From Oscillospiraceae bacterium (GTDB lineage: Bacteria > Bacillota > Clostridia > Oscillospirales > Oscillospiraceae), in NCBI GenBank assembly GCA_902765595.1, contig CACXAQ010000002.1:1-64000 (forward strand): a stretch of 64,000 nt of DNA, read 5' to 3'. The notes under the pieces were generated by a model that was not told where the DNA came from, did no database searches, and saw nothing but the letters and a program-made list of their open reading frames with translations. A program made the translations under genes and the position numbers. Shown here in pieces: positions 7,865 to 15,896 of this stretch. Position 1 is the stretch's first letter. Each line of letters begins with the position of its first letter.

Positions 7865-9346
7865 TCAACGGTTTACATAATCCACAAAGCGCAGGAAGGC
7901 GGCTTTGCCGGCCTCGTCCCGCTTGTAGACGCCCGCGTCGCAGAGCACCTGCAGGAACACCGCGCCAACTTCCTTCTGCAAAATGGCCTCGGCGTTGTCC
8001 TCGGTGAAGGTATAGCGGCTCTTCAGCTCTTCGGCCCAGTCGGCGTGGGCGGCGGTCTTTTCATTCAGCCGCAGGTCGTCCCCGCGCAGGATGGCAGCGC
8101 GCAGCTCCTCCAGCTCCGCCTTCAGGCGGGAGGGCAGCACCGCCAGGCCCATGACCTCGATGAGGCCGATGTTCTCCTTCTTGATGTGGTGCAGGTTCTG
8201 GTGGGGGTGGTAGAGGCCCAGGGGGAACTCATCGGTGGTCAGGTTGTTGCGCAGCACCAGATCCAGCTGATAGTTCTCTCCGCGCCGGCGGGCGATGGGG
8301 GTGATGGTGTTGTGAGGGGTCCCCTCGGTCTCGGCGTAGATCACGGCGGCCTCGTCGGTATAGCCCCGCCATTTGAGCAGGATCTTGTCCGCCAGCTCCG
8401 CCAGGCGGTCCCGGTCGGCGGAGGTGAGCCGGATCACGGACATGGGCCACTTGACGATGCCCGCGTCCACATCCTCAAAGCCCCGGAAGACCAGGGGGGT
8501 CTCCACCGGCGCCTTGGCCATGGCGAATTCATAGTGCCCGCCCTGGAAGTGGTCGTGACTCAGGATGGAGCCGCCCACGATGGGCAGGTCCGCGTTGGAG
8601 CCCACAAAGTAGTGGGGGAAGAGGGTGACAAAGTCCAGCAGCTTCCGGAAAGCAGCCTTGTCGATCTTCATGGGGGTGTGCTCGGCGTTGAAGACGATGC
8701 AGTGCTCGTTGTAGTAGACGTAGGGGGAATACTGCCAGTACCAGGGGGAGCCGTTGATGGTCAGGGGGATGATCCGGTGGTTCTGCCGGGCCGGGTGGTT
8801 CATGCGCCCGGCGTAGCCCTCGTTCTCGGCGCAGAGCTGGCACTTGGGGTAGCCGGACTGGGGGGCAAGACGGGCCGCGGCGATGGCACGGGGGTCCTTC
8901 TCGGGCTTGGAGAGGTTGATGGTGATGTCCAGGGGGCCGTATTCGCAGTCATAGACCCACTTGCGGTCCCGGGCGATCCGGTCCCGGCGGATGTAGTTGG
9001 AGTCACAGCTGAACTCATAATACCAGTCGGTGGCCGCCTGGGGGGACTCTTCATAGAGCGCGGAGAAGACCGCCCGCACCTCGTGGGGCGGGGGCAGAAT
9101 GGCGCCCATGAGCTTGGTGTCGAACAGATCCCGGGCGGTGACGTTGTCCTCGATCAGACCCCGGGCCGCCGCGTCATCGGTGAGGGCGCCCAGGATCTCT
9201 GGCAGCTCCGCCTCCACAGGCTCGCCCTCGGCCTCGTCCAGGCCCATGACCTCCAGCAGGCGGTTGTAGGCCCAGATCTCGTCGCCCTCCTGCAGAAGGC
9301 CGTGGCCGATCGCATACTGCACCAGCGCGTCTAAATATCCTTTCAT
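7865..9346 (-). CDS. galT: UTP--hexose-1-phosphate uridylyltransferase, class II
   Basis: A 493-residue protein, the length of the Firmicutes class II GalT (distinct from the ~350-residue E. coli type). Landmarks are FDTKLMGAILPPPHEVRAVF, SGYPKCQLCAENEGYAG, FNAEHTPMKID, ILSHDHFQGG and a C-terminal GLAVLPSRLKAEL. It exchanges UMP between UDP-glucose and galactose-1-phosphate in the Leloir pathway. The start codon overlaps the galK stop by 4 bases (ATGA), so the two are translationally coupled. No epimerase galE or transporter is adjacent. Confidence 0.95.
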   Translation of the reverse strand: MKGYLDALVQYAIGHGLLQEGDEIWAYNRLLEVMGLDEAEGEPVEAELPEILGALTDDAAARGLIEDNVTARDLFDTKLMGAILPPPHEVRAVFSALYEESPQAATDWYYEFSCDSNYIRRDRIARDRKWVYDCEYGPLDITINLSKPEKDPRAIAAARLAPQSGYPKCQLCAENEGYAGRMNHPARQNHRIIPLTINGSPWYWQYSPYVYYNEHCIVFNAEHTPMKIDKAAFRKLLDFVTLFPHYFVGSNADLPIVGGSILSHDHFQGGHYEFAMAKAPVETPLVFRGFEDVDAGIVKWPMSVIRLTSADRDRLAELADKILLKWRGYTDEAAVIYAETEGTPHNTITPIARRRGENYQLDLVLRNNLTTDEFPLGLYHPHQNLHHIKKENIGLIEVMGLAVLPSRLKAELEELRAAILRGDDLRLNEKTAAHADWAEELKSRYTFTEDNAEAILQKEVGAVFLQVLCDAGVYKRDEAGKAAFLRFVDYVNR

Positions 9347-10527
9347 TTCTTGACCTCCTCCAGCAACACGCCGCCCTCGGGGCGGATGGAAAGCACCTGG
9401 CAGCTGCCTTCACCCAGCACGGCTTCCATGCCGGCGCGGAATTCCTCCAGCAGATCCAGGGGCACGAAGGCCTGGATGGTGCCGGCGAAGCCGCCGCCGT
9501 GGACCCGGCTGGCGCCCCGGCCCTTCAGGAGTCTTGCGGCCAGGGCCAGACTCAGGGCAAGCTCCTGGTGCAGGGTGTTCCCGGTGGGGATCACGTTCTG
9601 CAGGTACAGCCAGGAGGAGCGGCCCGACTCGTTGACCAGCTCCAGGAAACGGGCGAAGTCTCCGGCGCGGAGCGCTTCCACCTCCAGAGAGACCAGACGA
9701 TTATCGTTGAAAAAGTGCATGGCCCGCAAAGCGGCCCGGTCGCCGGCAGCGGCCCGGACCTCCGGGAGACGGGCGTAGAATTCCGCCTCGTCCACCTGAC
9801 GCAGGTGGGTCTTGCCGAATACTGCGGACACGGCGGCCATTTCCCGGGGAATGGCGGCGTACTCGTCGGTCAGATCCGCGTGGTCGGCGCCGGAATTGAC
9901 GATACAGAGGGCGTGGCCGCAGGCGGCAAAATCAAAGTCCAGCGGCTCCACCAGGGGCTTGTCCCGGTCGGCAAAGTCGATGGTGACGATGCCGCCCACG
10001 GAGGAGGCCATCTGATCCATCAAGCCGCAGGGCTTGCCGAAGTACGCGTTCTCGGCGTATTGGCCCAGCTGGGCGATCTGGATGGCGTTGAGCCCGCAGG
10101 CGTCCAGGTGGTTGATGATGGTGCCGATGAGCACCTCAAAGGCCGCGGAGGAGGAGAGCCCGCTGCCCGGAAGCACCCGGGAGCGCGCCACCGCGGCAAA
10201 GCCGGTGACGGTATGGCCCATCGCAGCGATGCCCGCGGCGACGCCGCGGATCAGGGCTGCGGTGCTGCCGAACTCCTCCGGATGGATGGCCAGATCCTTC
10301 AAATCGATGGTGCAGAGGGGGTAGCCCTCCGACAGGACCCGGATGACCCCCTCGGAATTGGGGGAGACGGCGGCCACCGTATCCACGCTGACGGCGCCGG
10401 CCAGGACCCGGCCCAGCTGATGGTCGGTGTGGTTGCCGCCGATCTCCGTGCGGCCCGGCGCGGAAAAGACCGCAGCGGCGCTGCGGCCATAGGTGTCTAA
10501 GAACAGTTTCTTGATTTCTTCGTACAT
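9343..10527 (-). CDS. galK: Galactokinase
   Basis: A 394-residue GHMP kinase. It has the galactokinase signature GRTEIGGNHTDHQLG near residues 25-39, the phosphate-binding loop LPGSGLSSSAAFEVLIG and a C-terminal motif GGFAGTIQAF. It phosphorylates galactose at C1. The start MYEEIKKLFLD at 10527 is chosen because GGGAGG lies 8 bases upstream on the minus strand; the frame is open 18 codons further but without a binding site. It forms a two-gene operon with galT under a good promoter at 10563-10591. Confidence 0.95.
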   Translation of the reverse strand: MYEEIKKLFLDTYGRSAAAVFSAPGRTEIGGNHTDHQLGRVLAGAVSVDTVAAVSPNSEGVIRVLSEGYPLCTIDLKDLAIHPEEFGSTAALIRGVAAGIAAMGHTVTGFAAVARSRVLPGSGLSSSAAFEVLIGTIINHLDACGLNAIQIAQLGQYAENAYFGKPCGLMDQMASSVGGIVTIDFADRDKPLVEPLDFDFAACGHALCIVNSGADHADLTDEYAAIPREMAAVSAVFGKTHLRQVDEAEFYARLPEVRAAAGDRAALRAMHFFNDNRLVSLEVEALRAGDFARFLELVNESGRSSWLYLQNVIPTGNTLHQELALSLALAARLLKGRGASRVHGGGFAGTIQAFVPLDLLEEFRAGMEAVLGEGSCQVLSIRPEGGVLLEEVKK

Positions 10528-10562
10528 GACATGAGCCTCCCGGCATCGTAAAATCCGTGTTG

Positions 10563-10591
10563 AAAATAACACAAAAACCACGACAGGTCAA
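10563..10591 (-). promoter_or_regulatory. Promoter of galK-galT
   Basis: Read on the minus strand: TTGACC, 17-base spacer, TATTTT, about 35 bases before the galK start. Confidence 0.6.
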
Positions 10592-10622
10592 GCCGGACGC
10601 AGCAAACAGCAGCGTCCGGCTT
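10589..10622. terminator. Hairpin between DUF4956 gene and galK
   Basis: AAGCCGGACGC and GCGTCCGGCTT pair perfectly around CAAACA. It is placed as a terminator for the DUF4956 gene on the minus strand, but no T tract follows, and the end overlaps the galK -35 box, so termination efficiency is uncertain. Confidence 0.5.
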
Positions 10623-10637
10623 GTGATAGGGTTTATT

Positions 10638-11336
10638 TCACAGCTCCGCCGGATCCTCCAGCCGGGACTGGATGCTGATCTCCAGGTTGCCGTTGCGGCA
10701 GCGGAGCTGGTCGATCAGGGCCTTTTCGGTGCCGCTCTTGCGCAGGCGGATCTGATAGGTCAGGCGGTTGAGGCTGCCCAGATTCGCGGTCTTGACCCGG
10801 AGAAGCTTCGCCTCCGTGGTGAACTCGGCGAAGAGATCGTCGAACATGTCCCCGTATTCCAAACTCTCGGGGACCGTGATGTGCAGGAGCTTCTGCAGAT
10901 CGCCGCCCCTGCGCTCGCCAAAGCCGATGCCCGCGTAGAGCGCGTCCACGCCGCAGAGGATCAGGGTGAACAGCGCCGCCAGACCCGGGCAGCCCATGCC
11001 GCAGGCAAGGCCGATGGCCATAGAAGAAAAGACTGCAGCGATCTCCTTCCCCGTGCCGGGGGCGGAGCGGAAGCGCACCAGGGAGAAGGCCCCCGCCACG
11101 GCGATGCCCGCGCCGATGCTGCCGTTGACCATCAGGATCACCACGCCTACAACGGCGGGCAGGGTGGCCAAGGTCACCGCAAAGCTGCGGGAGGAGTCGT
11201 TGAAGCGCTGATAGACCAGCGCGTGGGCGGCGCCCAGCACCAGGGCCGCGGCCACGATCAGCAGAAAGGCGGAGACGGTCACGGTCTCGCCGCCGGTATA
11301 GAGAGAAGAGAAAACAGAATCAAGCACAGGTAACAC
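10638..11336 (-). CDS. DUF4956 membrane protein (polyphosphate-module partner)
   Basis: A 232-residue protein with about four membrane segments in the first 140 residues (for example SAFLLIVAAALVLGAAHALV and LATLPAVVGVVILMV), then a soluble domain. The DUF4956 signature GAGIAVAGAFSLVRFRSAPG is clear. DUF4956 proteins typically accompany VTC-domain proteins, as here. Translation starts at GTG 11336 (GGAAAGG lies 6 bases upstream, inside the previous gene) and overlaps the VTC stop by 17 bases, so the two are coupled. The function is probably related to polyphosphate synthesis or its transport, inferred from the pairing. Confidence 0.82.
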   Translation of the reverse strand: MLPVLDSVFSSLYTGGETVTVSAFLLIVAAALVLGAAHALVYQRFNDSSRSFAVTLATLPAVVGVVILMVNGSIGAGIAVAGAFSLVRFRSAPGTGKEIAAVFSSMAIGLACGMGCPGLAALFTLILCGVDALYAGIGFGERRGGDLQKLLHITVPESLEYGDMFDDLFAEFTTEAKLLRVKTANLGSLNRLTYQIRLRKSGTEKALIDQLRCRNGNLEISIQSRLEDPAEL

Positions 11337-12030
11337 CTAACCTTTCCATGCAGATAGCTTTGTAGGCCTCGCCGTATTTGGAGAAGGAGGCCTGCCGGAT
11401 TCCGCCGGCGTCCAGCGCCTCCACCAGCCACAGGGGGATGGCGTCGGCGGTCTTCACCTCGAAGAGGGACTGAGAGGGGAGCAGCAGCGTCTCACCGCCT
11501 ACGGGGGCGCAGAGGCTCATGTCCTCCCGGCGCCAGCGGATGTTGTTGTCAAAGGTGGCGCGGAAGTCGGGATCCTCCGAGGAAAACCAGGCGCTGCGGT
11601 CATAGCAGAGATAGACGGCGGGCCGCAGACCCTCGTAAAAGCGGCGGAAGTAATCCAGCTCCCGGCCGATCTGGCTGCCCTCCGGCAGGGGAGAGAGCCC
11701 AGCCATGTAGGCGGCGGCGTCCCGCTGACGCAGGGAGATGCGGCGCTTGTAGACCACGCCGTCGTATTTCTTCTTCAGTTCCAGGAACACGGCCTCCTCG
11801 CCGTTTACCCGGCCATAGCTGCGCATGCGGAGCTTTTCCTTATAGACGGGCTTCTCCAGCGAGGTCCGCACCAGCCGATAATCCGGCGTGTCGTAGTAGA
11901 CGTTGCAGATGGTGCTCTCCCCGTGGGGGTCCGGCACCATGCGGCCCCGGAAGGCCTGCTCCAGCATGGCGCGCTGCCGGCTGTCCACCAGGAACTTGAT
12001 CTCGCGCCGCTGAAAAATACTGTTGTCCAT
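11320..12030 (-). CDS. VTC-domain polyphosphate polymerase-like protein
   Basis: A 236-residue single-domain protein of the VTC/CYTH tunnel family: FQRREIKFLVD, VYYDTPDYRLVR, KLRMRSYGR, FLELKKKYDGVVYKRR and FEVKTADAIPLWL. In yeast Vtc4 this domain makes polyphosphate from ATP using basic residues lining a beta-barrel tunnel; bacterial versions next to DUF4956 are thought to do likewise. The start MDNSIFQRRE at 12030 follows GGAGGTCCGAAAC; the frame upstream lacks a binding site. It is divergent from the GH31 gene across 161 bases. Confidence 0.82.
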   Translation of the reverse strand: MDNSIFQRREIKFLVDSRQRAMLEQAFRGRMVPDPHGESTICNVYYDTPDYRLVRTSLEKPVYKEKLRMRSYGRVNGEEAVFLELKKKYDGVVYKRRISLRQRDAAAYMAGLSPLPEGSQIGRELDYFRRFYEGLRPAVYLCYDRSAWFSSEDPDFRATFDNNIRWRREDMSLCAPVGGETLLLPSQSLFEVKTADAIPLWLVEALDAGGIRQASFSKYGEAYKAICMERLGVTCA

Positions 12031-12107
12031 GTTTCGGACCTCCTTCCTTCGTTGTGGCCCTATCATAAGCCGCCAAACTTAGAGCGAGCTTAGATTTGAA
12101 AAAAGAT

Positions 12108-12140
12108 TTCTCCCGCGTCAAGGTTGACGGGAGGGAGAAA
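12108..12140. promoter_or_regulatory. Inverted repeat over the GH31 -35 region, candidate operator
   Basis: TTTCTCCCGCGTCAA and TTGACGGGAGGGAGAAA form an imperfect dyad centred near 12123 and include the -35 hexamer of the GH31 promoter. This placement suits a repressor site. No regulator gene is adjacent. Confidence 0.45.
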
Positions 12141-12152
12141 AGAAAGTACAAT
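12124..12152 (+). promoter_or_regulatory. Promoter of the GH31 gene
   Basis: TTGACG, 17-base spacer, TACAAT, 40 bases ahead of the chosen ATG. Confidence 0.7.
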
Positions 12153-12191
12153 TATTCTGTTAATCAGATCGTTCATACGGAGGAAACTGCC

Positions 12192-14168
12192 ATGCTGCAA
12201 TCGCAAGTTCGCGCCGGATACTGGGCCCTGGAGCAGGACGGAGAGCTTCTGGCGGCACATACCATCGCCGCGCCCTTCGTCACGGCCATTCGCCGGGAGA
12301 AAAGCTACAAGGAAAACCGGGGCACCTATAAGGAGACCGTCAGGGAAGTGGAGCGCATCCCCCTGGAAAAGGTGAAAAAAGAGGGGGAGGAGCTGGTCTT
12401 CTCCGGGGAAGGGCACAGCCTTTCCCTGCGAGTGGAGAGCCGGCCCCGGGGCGCGGAGCTCTTCTTCCGGGGCGAGGAGGGTTGGGCCTATGCCTTCTCC
12501 CTGCCCGCCATCGAGGATGAGGCGGTCTTCGGCGGCGGCGAGCAGTACCGCAAGACCAACCTTCGGGGTGAAAAGGTAGTGAACTTCGTCTCGGAGCACA
12601 TCAAGGCCACCACCGTGCTGGAAAAGGGCCTGGTTCCCCGGGCGCTCTATCGGGAGAAGAAGCACGGCAGCATCGGCAGCTACGCCCCCATGCCCGTGTT
12701 CGTCACCGACACCGGCCGGCTCATCCGCTTTGACACCGTGTCCGACGGCTACGCCGAGTTTGGGAAAGACCGGTATCTCTTCGTCTACGATTCCTGCCCC
12801 CGGTCCCTGATCCTCCAGAAGGGCGACAGCTTCCGGGAGCTCTCCGCGCTGCTGGCAAGCCAGATCCCCAACCGCCAGTATCTGCCCGACTGGTGCCTGG
12901 ACGGCATGATCCTGGGCGCCCAGGGCGGGACCCAGGCGGTGCTGGACAAGACCTTCTCATTGCTTGACGCCGGGGCGCAGATCTGCGGCGTCTGGAGCCA
13001 GGACTGGTCCGGCTGCAACAAGACCATCGCGGGCTATCAGGTCTGGTGGAACTGGGAGGCGGACGAGAGCCTCTATCCCGACATCCGGGGCATGATCCAG
13101 AAGCTCCGGGAGCGGGGCGTCCGGTTCCTGGCCTACATCAACCCCTACCTGGTGAAGGACAGCCGCATCTATACCTACTGCAAGGAGCAGGGCTACCTGA
13201 TCTGCCGCCGGGACGGCAGCGTTTACCACATCAAGACCACCACCTTTGACGCTGGCATGCTGGATCTGACCAACCCCGCGGCGGTGGGCTATATCAAGGA
13301 CGTGCTCATCAAGAAGAACATGCTGGATCTGGGCGTCTCCGGCTGGATGGCGGATTTTGGGGAATACCTGCCGGTGGACTGCGTGCTCCACGACGGGGAC
13401 CCGGCCAAGCTCCACAACCAGTGGCCGGTGATCTGGGCCCGCATCAACCGGGAGGCCATTGAGGAGTACGGCGCCAAGGACGCCTTCTTCTTCACCCGCT
13501 CCGGCTATGTGGGCATCCAGAGCTACGCCCCCATCCTCTGGAACGGGGACCAGCACACCGATACCACCCGGGACTACGGCATGCCCTGTGTCATGCCCGC
13601 CAGCTTCTCCCTGGGCTTCTCGGGCGTACCCATGATCCACTGCGACATCGGCGGCTTCTTCTCCTTCCTGAAGCTCAAGCGGGACGGGGAGCTGATCACC
13701 CGCTGGATGGAGATGTGCACCTTCTCCCTGCTCATGCGCAGCCATGAGTCCATCCGCCCCCAGGTCAACGCCCAGCCCTATGACGAGGACGTAAAGGAGT
13801 ATACCGCCCGCCTCACCCAGGTCCACAGGGCCCTCAAGCCCTACGTGGCCCGCTGTGTGGAGCAGGCGCAGAAGGGCCTGCCCGCCATGCGCCCGGACTT
13901 CTGGGAGAAGATGGACGAGGAGGAGAGCCGGGACATGTACGCCTATTTCTTCGGAGACGAGCTCTTCGTCTGCCCGGTGCTGAAAAAGGGCGCGGAGAAG
14001 CGCAAGGTGTACCTGCCCGACGGCAAATGGGTCCATCTCTGGACGGGGAAGGAATACAAGGGCGGCAAGAAGCACATGGTGGAGGCCCCCCTGGGCAAGA
14101 TCCCGGTGTTTTACCGCAAGGACGGCGAGTTCGCCGGCCTCTTCCGGGAGATCGGAGAGAAATACTAA
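12192..14168 (+). CDS. GH31 alpha-glycosidase, YihQ (sulfoquinovosidase)-like
   Basis: A 658-residue glycoside hydrolase family 31 enzyme. The start MLQSQVRAGYW at 12192 follows CGGAGGAAACTGCC; the open frame from 12096 runs through the promoter. The catalytic nucleophile is D388 in WMADFGEY and the acid/base is D453 in WNGDQ. It aligns well with E. coli YihQ, recalled from memory (WSQDWSG, FLAYINPY, GWMADFGEYLP, GLPAMRP). However, the residues that hold the sulfonate in YihQ differ: R301 is Q283 here and Y508 is F489, while Q270 and W286 are kept. The substrate is therefore probably an alpha-glucoside or related sugar other than sulfoquinovoside. It has no signal peptide and so is cytoplasmic. 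Confidence 0.88.
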   Translation: MLQSQVRAGYWALEQDGELLAAHTIAAPFVTAIRREKSYKENRGTYKETVREVERIPLEKVKKEGEELVFSGEGHSLSLRVESRPRGAELFFRGEEGWAYAFSLPAIEDEAVFGGGEQYRKTNLRGEKVVNFVSEHIKATTVLEKGLVPRALYREKKHGSIGSYAPMPVFVTDTGRLIRFDTVSDGYAEFGKDRYLFVYDSCPRSLILQKGDSFRELSALLASQIPNRQYLPDWCLDGMILGAQGGTQAVLDKTFSLLDAGAQICGVWSQDWSGCNKTIAGYQVWWNWEADESLYPDIRGMIQKLRERGVRFLAYINPYLVKDSRIYTYCKEQGYLICRRDGSVYHIKTTTFDAGMLDLTNPAAVGYIKDVLIKKNMLDLGVSGWMADFGEYLPVDCVLHDGDPAKLHNQWPVIWARINREAIEEYGAKDAFFFTRSGYVGIQSYAPILWNGDQHTDTTRDYGMPCVMPASFSLGFSGVPMIHCDIGGFFSFLKLKRDGELITRWMEMCTFSLLMRSHESIRPQVNAQPYDEDVKEYTARLTQVHRALKPYVARCVEQAQKGLPAMRPDFWEKMDEEESRDMYAYFFGDELFVCPVLKKGAEKRKVYLPDGKWVHLWTGKEYKGGKKHMVEAPLGKIPVFYRKDGEFAGLFREIGEKY

Positions 14169-14173
14169 ACAAA

Positions 14174-14395
14174 GAACCGGCACCCGTCAGGGTGCCGGTT
14201 CAGACTGTAGACAAACCCGCGCAGCAAGGTTTCGACACGCATGGGGTGATTGTGAAGAGGGGATGGTAGTCCCCTCTTCACGTTCAATCTATGCAAAACC
14301 GGGAACTATTTTGATAGTTCCCGGTTTTGTGTCTCAAGCTGTCGACACTTTGTCGACGGCTTGAACCGGCACCCGTCAGGGTGCCGGTTTAGGTT
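14174..14395. repeat. Cluster of five hairpins with a duplicated palindrome
   Basis: The gene-free gap between two convergent genes holds five dyads. These are AACCGGCACCC/GGGTGCCGGTT at 14176-14201, GAAGAGGGGA/TCCCCTCTTC at 14252-14279, AACCGGGAACTA/TAGTTCCCGGTT at 14297-14326, AAGCTGTCGAC/GTCGACGGCTT at 14337-14362, and a second identical copy of the first at 14363-14389. The outer copies can act as terminators for the GH31 gene and the fucose-isomerase-like gene. The inner 160 bases look like an inserted structured repeat. No ORF is evident. Confidence 0.6.
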
Positions 14396-14408
14396 TATAC
14401 AGGACTGC

Positions 14409-15764
14409 TCAGTAGCGGTAGACCTCGAAGCCGAACATGTCTGCCAGAGCCTCCAGGGTCCGGGCGTGACGGCCCTTCAGCACCACGAAATGGGGCTCAA
14501 AGCCGTCCAGCACGCTCTGCTCCACCACGGCGCGGCTGTCGGAGTCGGTGCGGATCACGATGGAGGTGCCGATGAACTGCCGGGGCTTGTCCAGCGCCTC
14601 GCCCTCGGTGATGAAGAAGCGGAAGCTGCCGTCCGGTTCCCGGCCGATGCGGAAGACCGTGGCCTCGGGGAAGGCCTCGCAGCCGAAGTTCATGGCCGGG
14701 CCGATCTTCCGATTGGGGTGCACGCCGATCTCGGCGCCTGTGTCCTTTCGGGCCAGAGTGCAGGCTGCGGCGCCGCAGTGCCAGAAGGTGATGCTGTTCT
14801 CCCCCTCGTCCAGGGAGACCGGGTCTCCGAAGAACACCGGCTCGCCGGAGAGCTGCATGCCCACCCACATGGAGAGGGCGCCGTAGATGTCCGCCTCGCA
14901 GGCGGCGGCCACGCCGTCGTCATTCAGGAGGGAGAGCACCGTGCACACGGGCGTGCCGAAGGCGGTGAAGAAGTCCGGCCAGCAGCGGCTGGCCAGAGCG
15001 CCGATGCCGTGGGACTGGACATAGTCGGTATAGGCCTTGTAGAGCCGGGCGTGATCCAGGCGGTTGCGCTCCGGCGTCTTCTCCAGGCCGCAGGTCATGC
15101 ATTCGGTCTTGCTGAGGAAAGCGGCGCAGTCCTCATCGCTGTAGCTCTTGGCCATGTCGATCAGCTCCCGGGCCTCGATGGCCTCCAGCTCCACGCCAAA
15201 GGTGCTCATCAGCTCTCCGTCCAGCGCCCGGCCGAAGCCGAAGCCCTGGGGCGTGTGGCCAACGGCGGCCATTTTCAGGCTCCGCATGGCCTGCTTCACC
15301 CGGGCGGCGGCGGTGACGGCGCGGACGGCGGCGACCACTTCCTCTTCCTCCGGGGCGCCGAAGGCATAGGCGAAGGGGCGGCCGTCAAAGGCCCGGAGGG
15401 TGTTGGCGGCGGAGTAGGCCCCCGTCAGGGAATTGAGCCGCAGGCGGCCCCCGTCGATCACCGGCTCCCGCAGGGTCCAGAGCAGCACCGGGCAGTCAAA
15501 GCGGCGCAGCACCTCGGACATATAGGCGGCGTTGGCAAAGGTCAGGTTCTGGAACACGATCAGGTCCGGCTCCAGCCCCTCCAGATAAGCGCGGAGCTTG
15601 TCGATGCTCAGCAGCATCTCCTCCGGGCAGACAAAGCGCCCGTCCACGCTTTTGAGAAGCTTGATGCTGCGTTCAAACTGCTCCTGGGCGCTCTCCAGGT
15701 GGAAGGTGGGCACGCCCACGGGAATATAGACGGGAGTGAATGGCTTCATTTTGCACCTCTCCAA
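14409..15764 (-). CDS. L-fucose/L-arabinose isomerase family protein
   Basis: A 451-residue protein resembling the COG2407 sugar isomerase family: an N-terminal Rossmann-like part (DLIVFQNLTFANAAYMSEVL, VLLWTLREP) and a C-terminal domain with GEPVFFGDPVSLDEGEN and FWHCGAAACTLA. Enzymes of this family interconvert unphosphorylated aldoses and ketoses. Exact metal ligands could not be assigned by eye. The ATG at 15764 follows GGAGAGGTGCAAA. It is transcribed divergently from the transketolase operon, with the two -35 boxes only 7 bases apart, so joint control is likely. A role in opening the aldose released by the nearby GH31 enzyme is inference. Confidence 0.75.
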   Translation of the reverse strand: MERCKMKPFTPVYIPVGVPTFHLESAQEQFERSIKLLKSVDGRFVCPEEMLLSIDKLRAYLEGLEPDLIVFQNLTFANAAYMSEVLRRFDCPVLLWTLREPVIDGGRLRLNSLTGAYSAANTLRAFDGRPFAYAFGAPEEEEVVAAVRAVTAAARVKQAMRSLKMAAVGHTPQGFGFGRALDGELMSTFGVELEAIEARELIDMAKSYSDEDCAAFLSKTECMTCGLEKTPERNRLDHARLYKAYTDYVQSHGIGALASRCWPDFFTAFGTPVCTVLSLLNDDGVAAACEADIYGALSMWVGMQLSGEPVFFGDPVSLDEGENSITFWHCGAAACTLARKDTGAEIGVHPNRKIGPAMNFGCEAFPEATVFRIGREPDGSFRFFITEGEALDKPRQFIGTSIVIRTDSDSRAVVEQSVLDGFEPHFVVLKGRHARTLEALADMFGFEVYRY

Positions 15765-15787
15765 TACGAAATGGTTGTTTCGCGGAC

Positions 15788-15817
15788 ATCATAGTCCCGA
15801 AGGGGGGATCCTGTCAA
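15788..15817 (-). promoter_or_regulatory. Promoter of the fucose-isomerase-like gene
   Basis: On the minus strand: TTGACA, 18-base spacer, TATGAT. It is back to back with the transketolase promoter; the two -35 boxes form TGTCAA-N7-TTGACA. Confidence 0.75.
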
Positions 15818-15824
15818 GAAAGGA

Positions 15825-15853
15825 TTGACAAAGCCCATGACCGGGATTAAAAT
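15825..15853 (+). promoter_or_regulatory. Promoter of the transketolase operon
   Basis: TTGACA, 17-base spacer, TAAAAT. The TTG in the -35 box could be misread as a start codon, but the true start is 72 bases downstream. Confidence 0.75.
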
Positions 15854-15896
15854 TCTCCTGTTATGGCATGAATCACGCTATGAGGAGGAACCAACA

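Noticed and set aside
12192..14168. Naming the GH31 gene a sulfoquinovosidase outright
   Set aside because: The two sulfonate-contact residues of YihQ are substituted, so only a YihQ-like call is supported.
15825..15896. An upstream TTG start for the transketolase N-terminal subunit
   Set aside because: This TTG is part of a strong -35 box, the added residues do not match the family, and a good ribosome binding site precedes TTG 15897.
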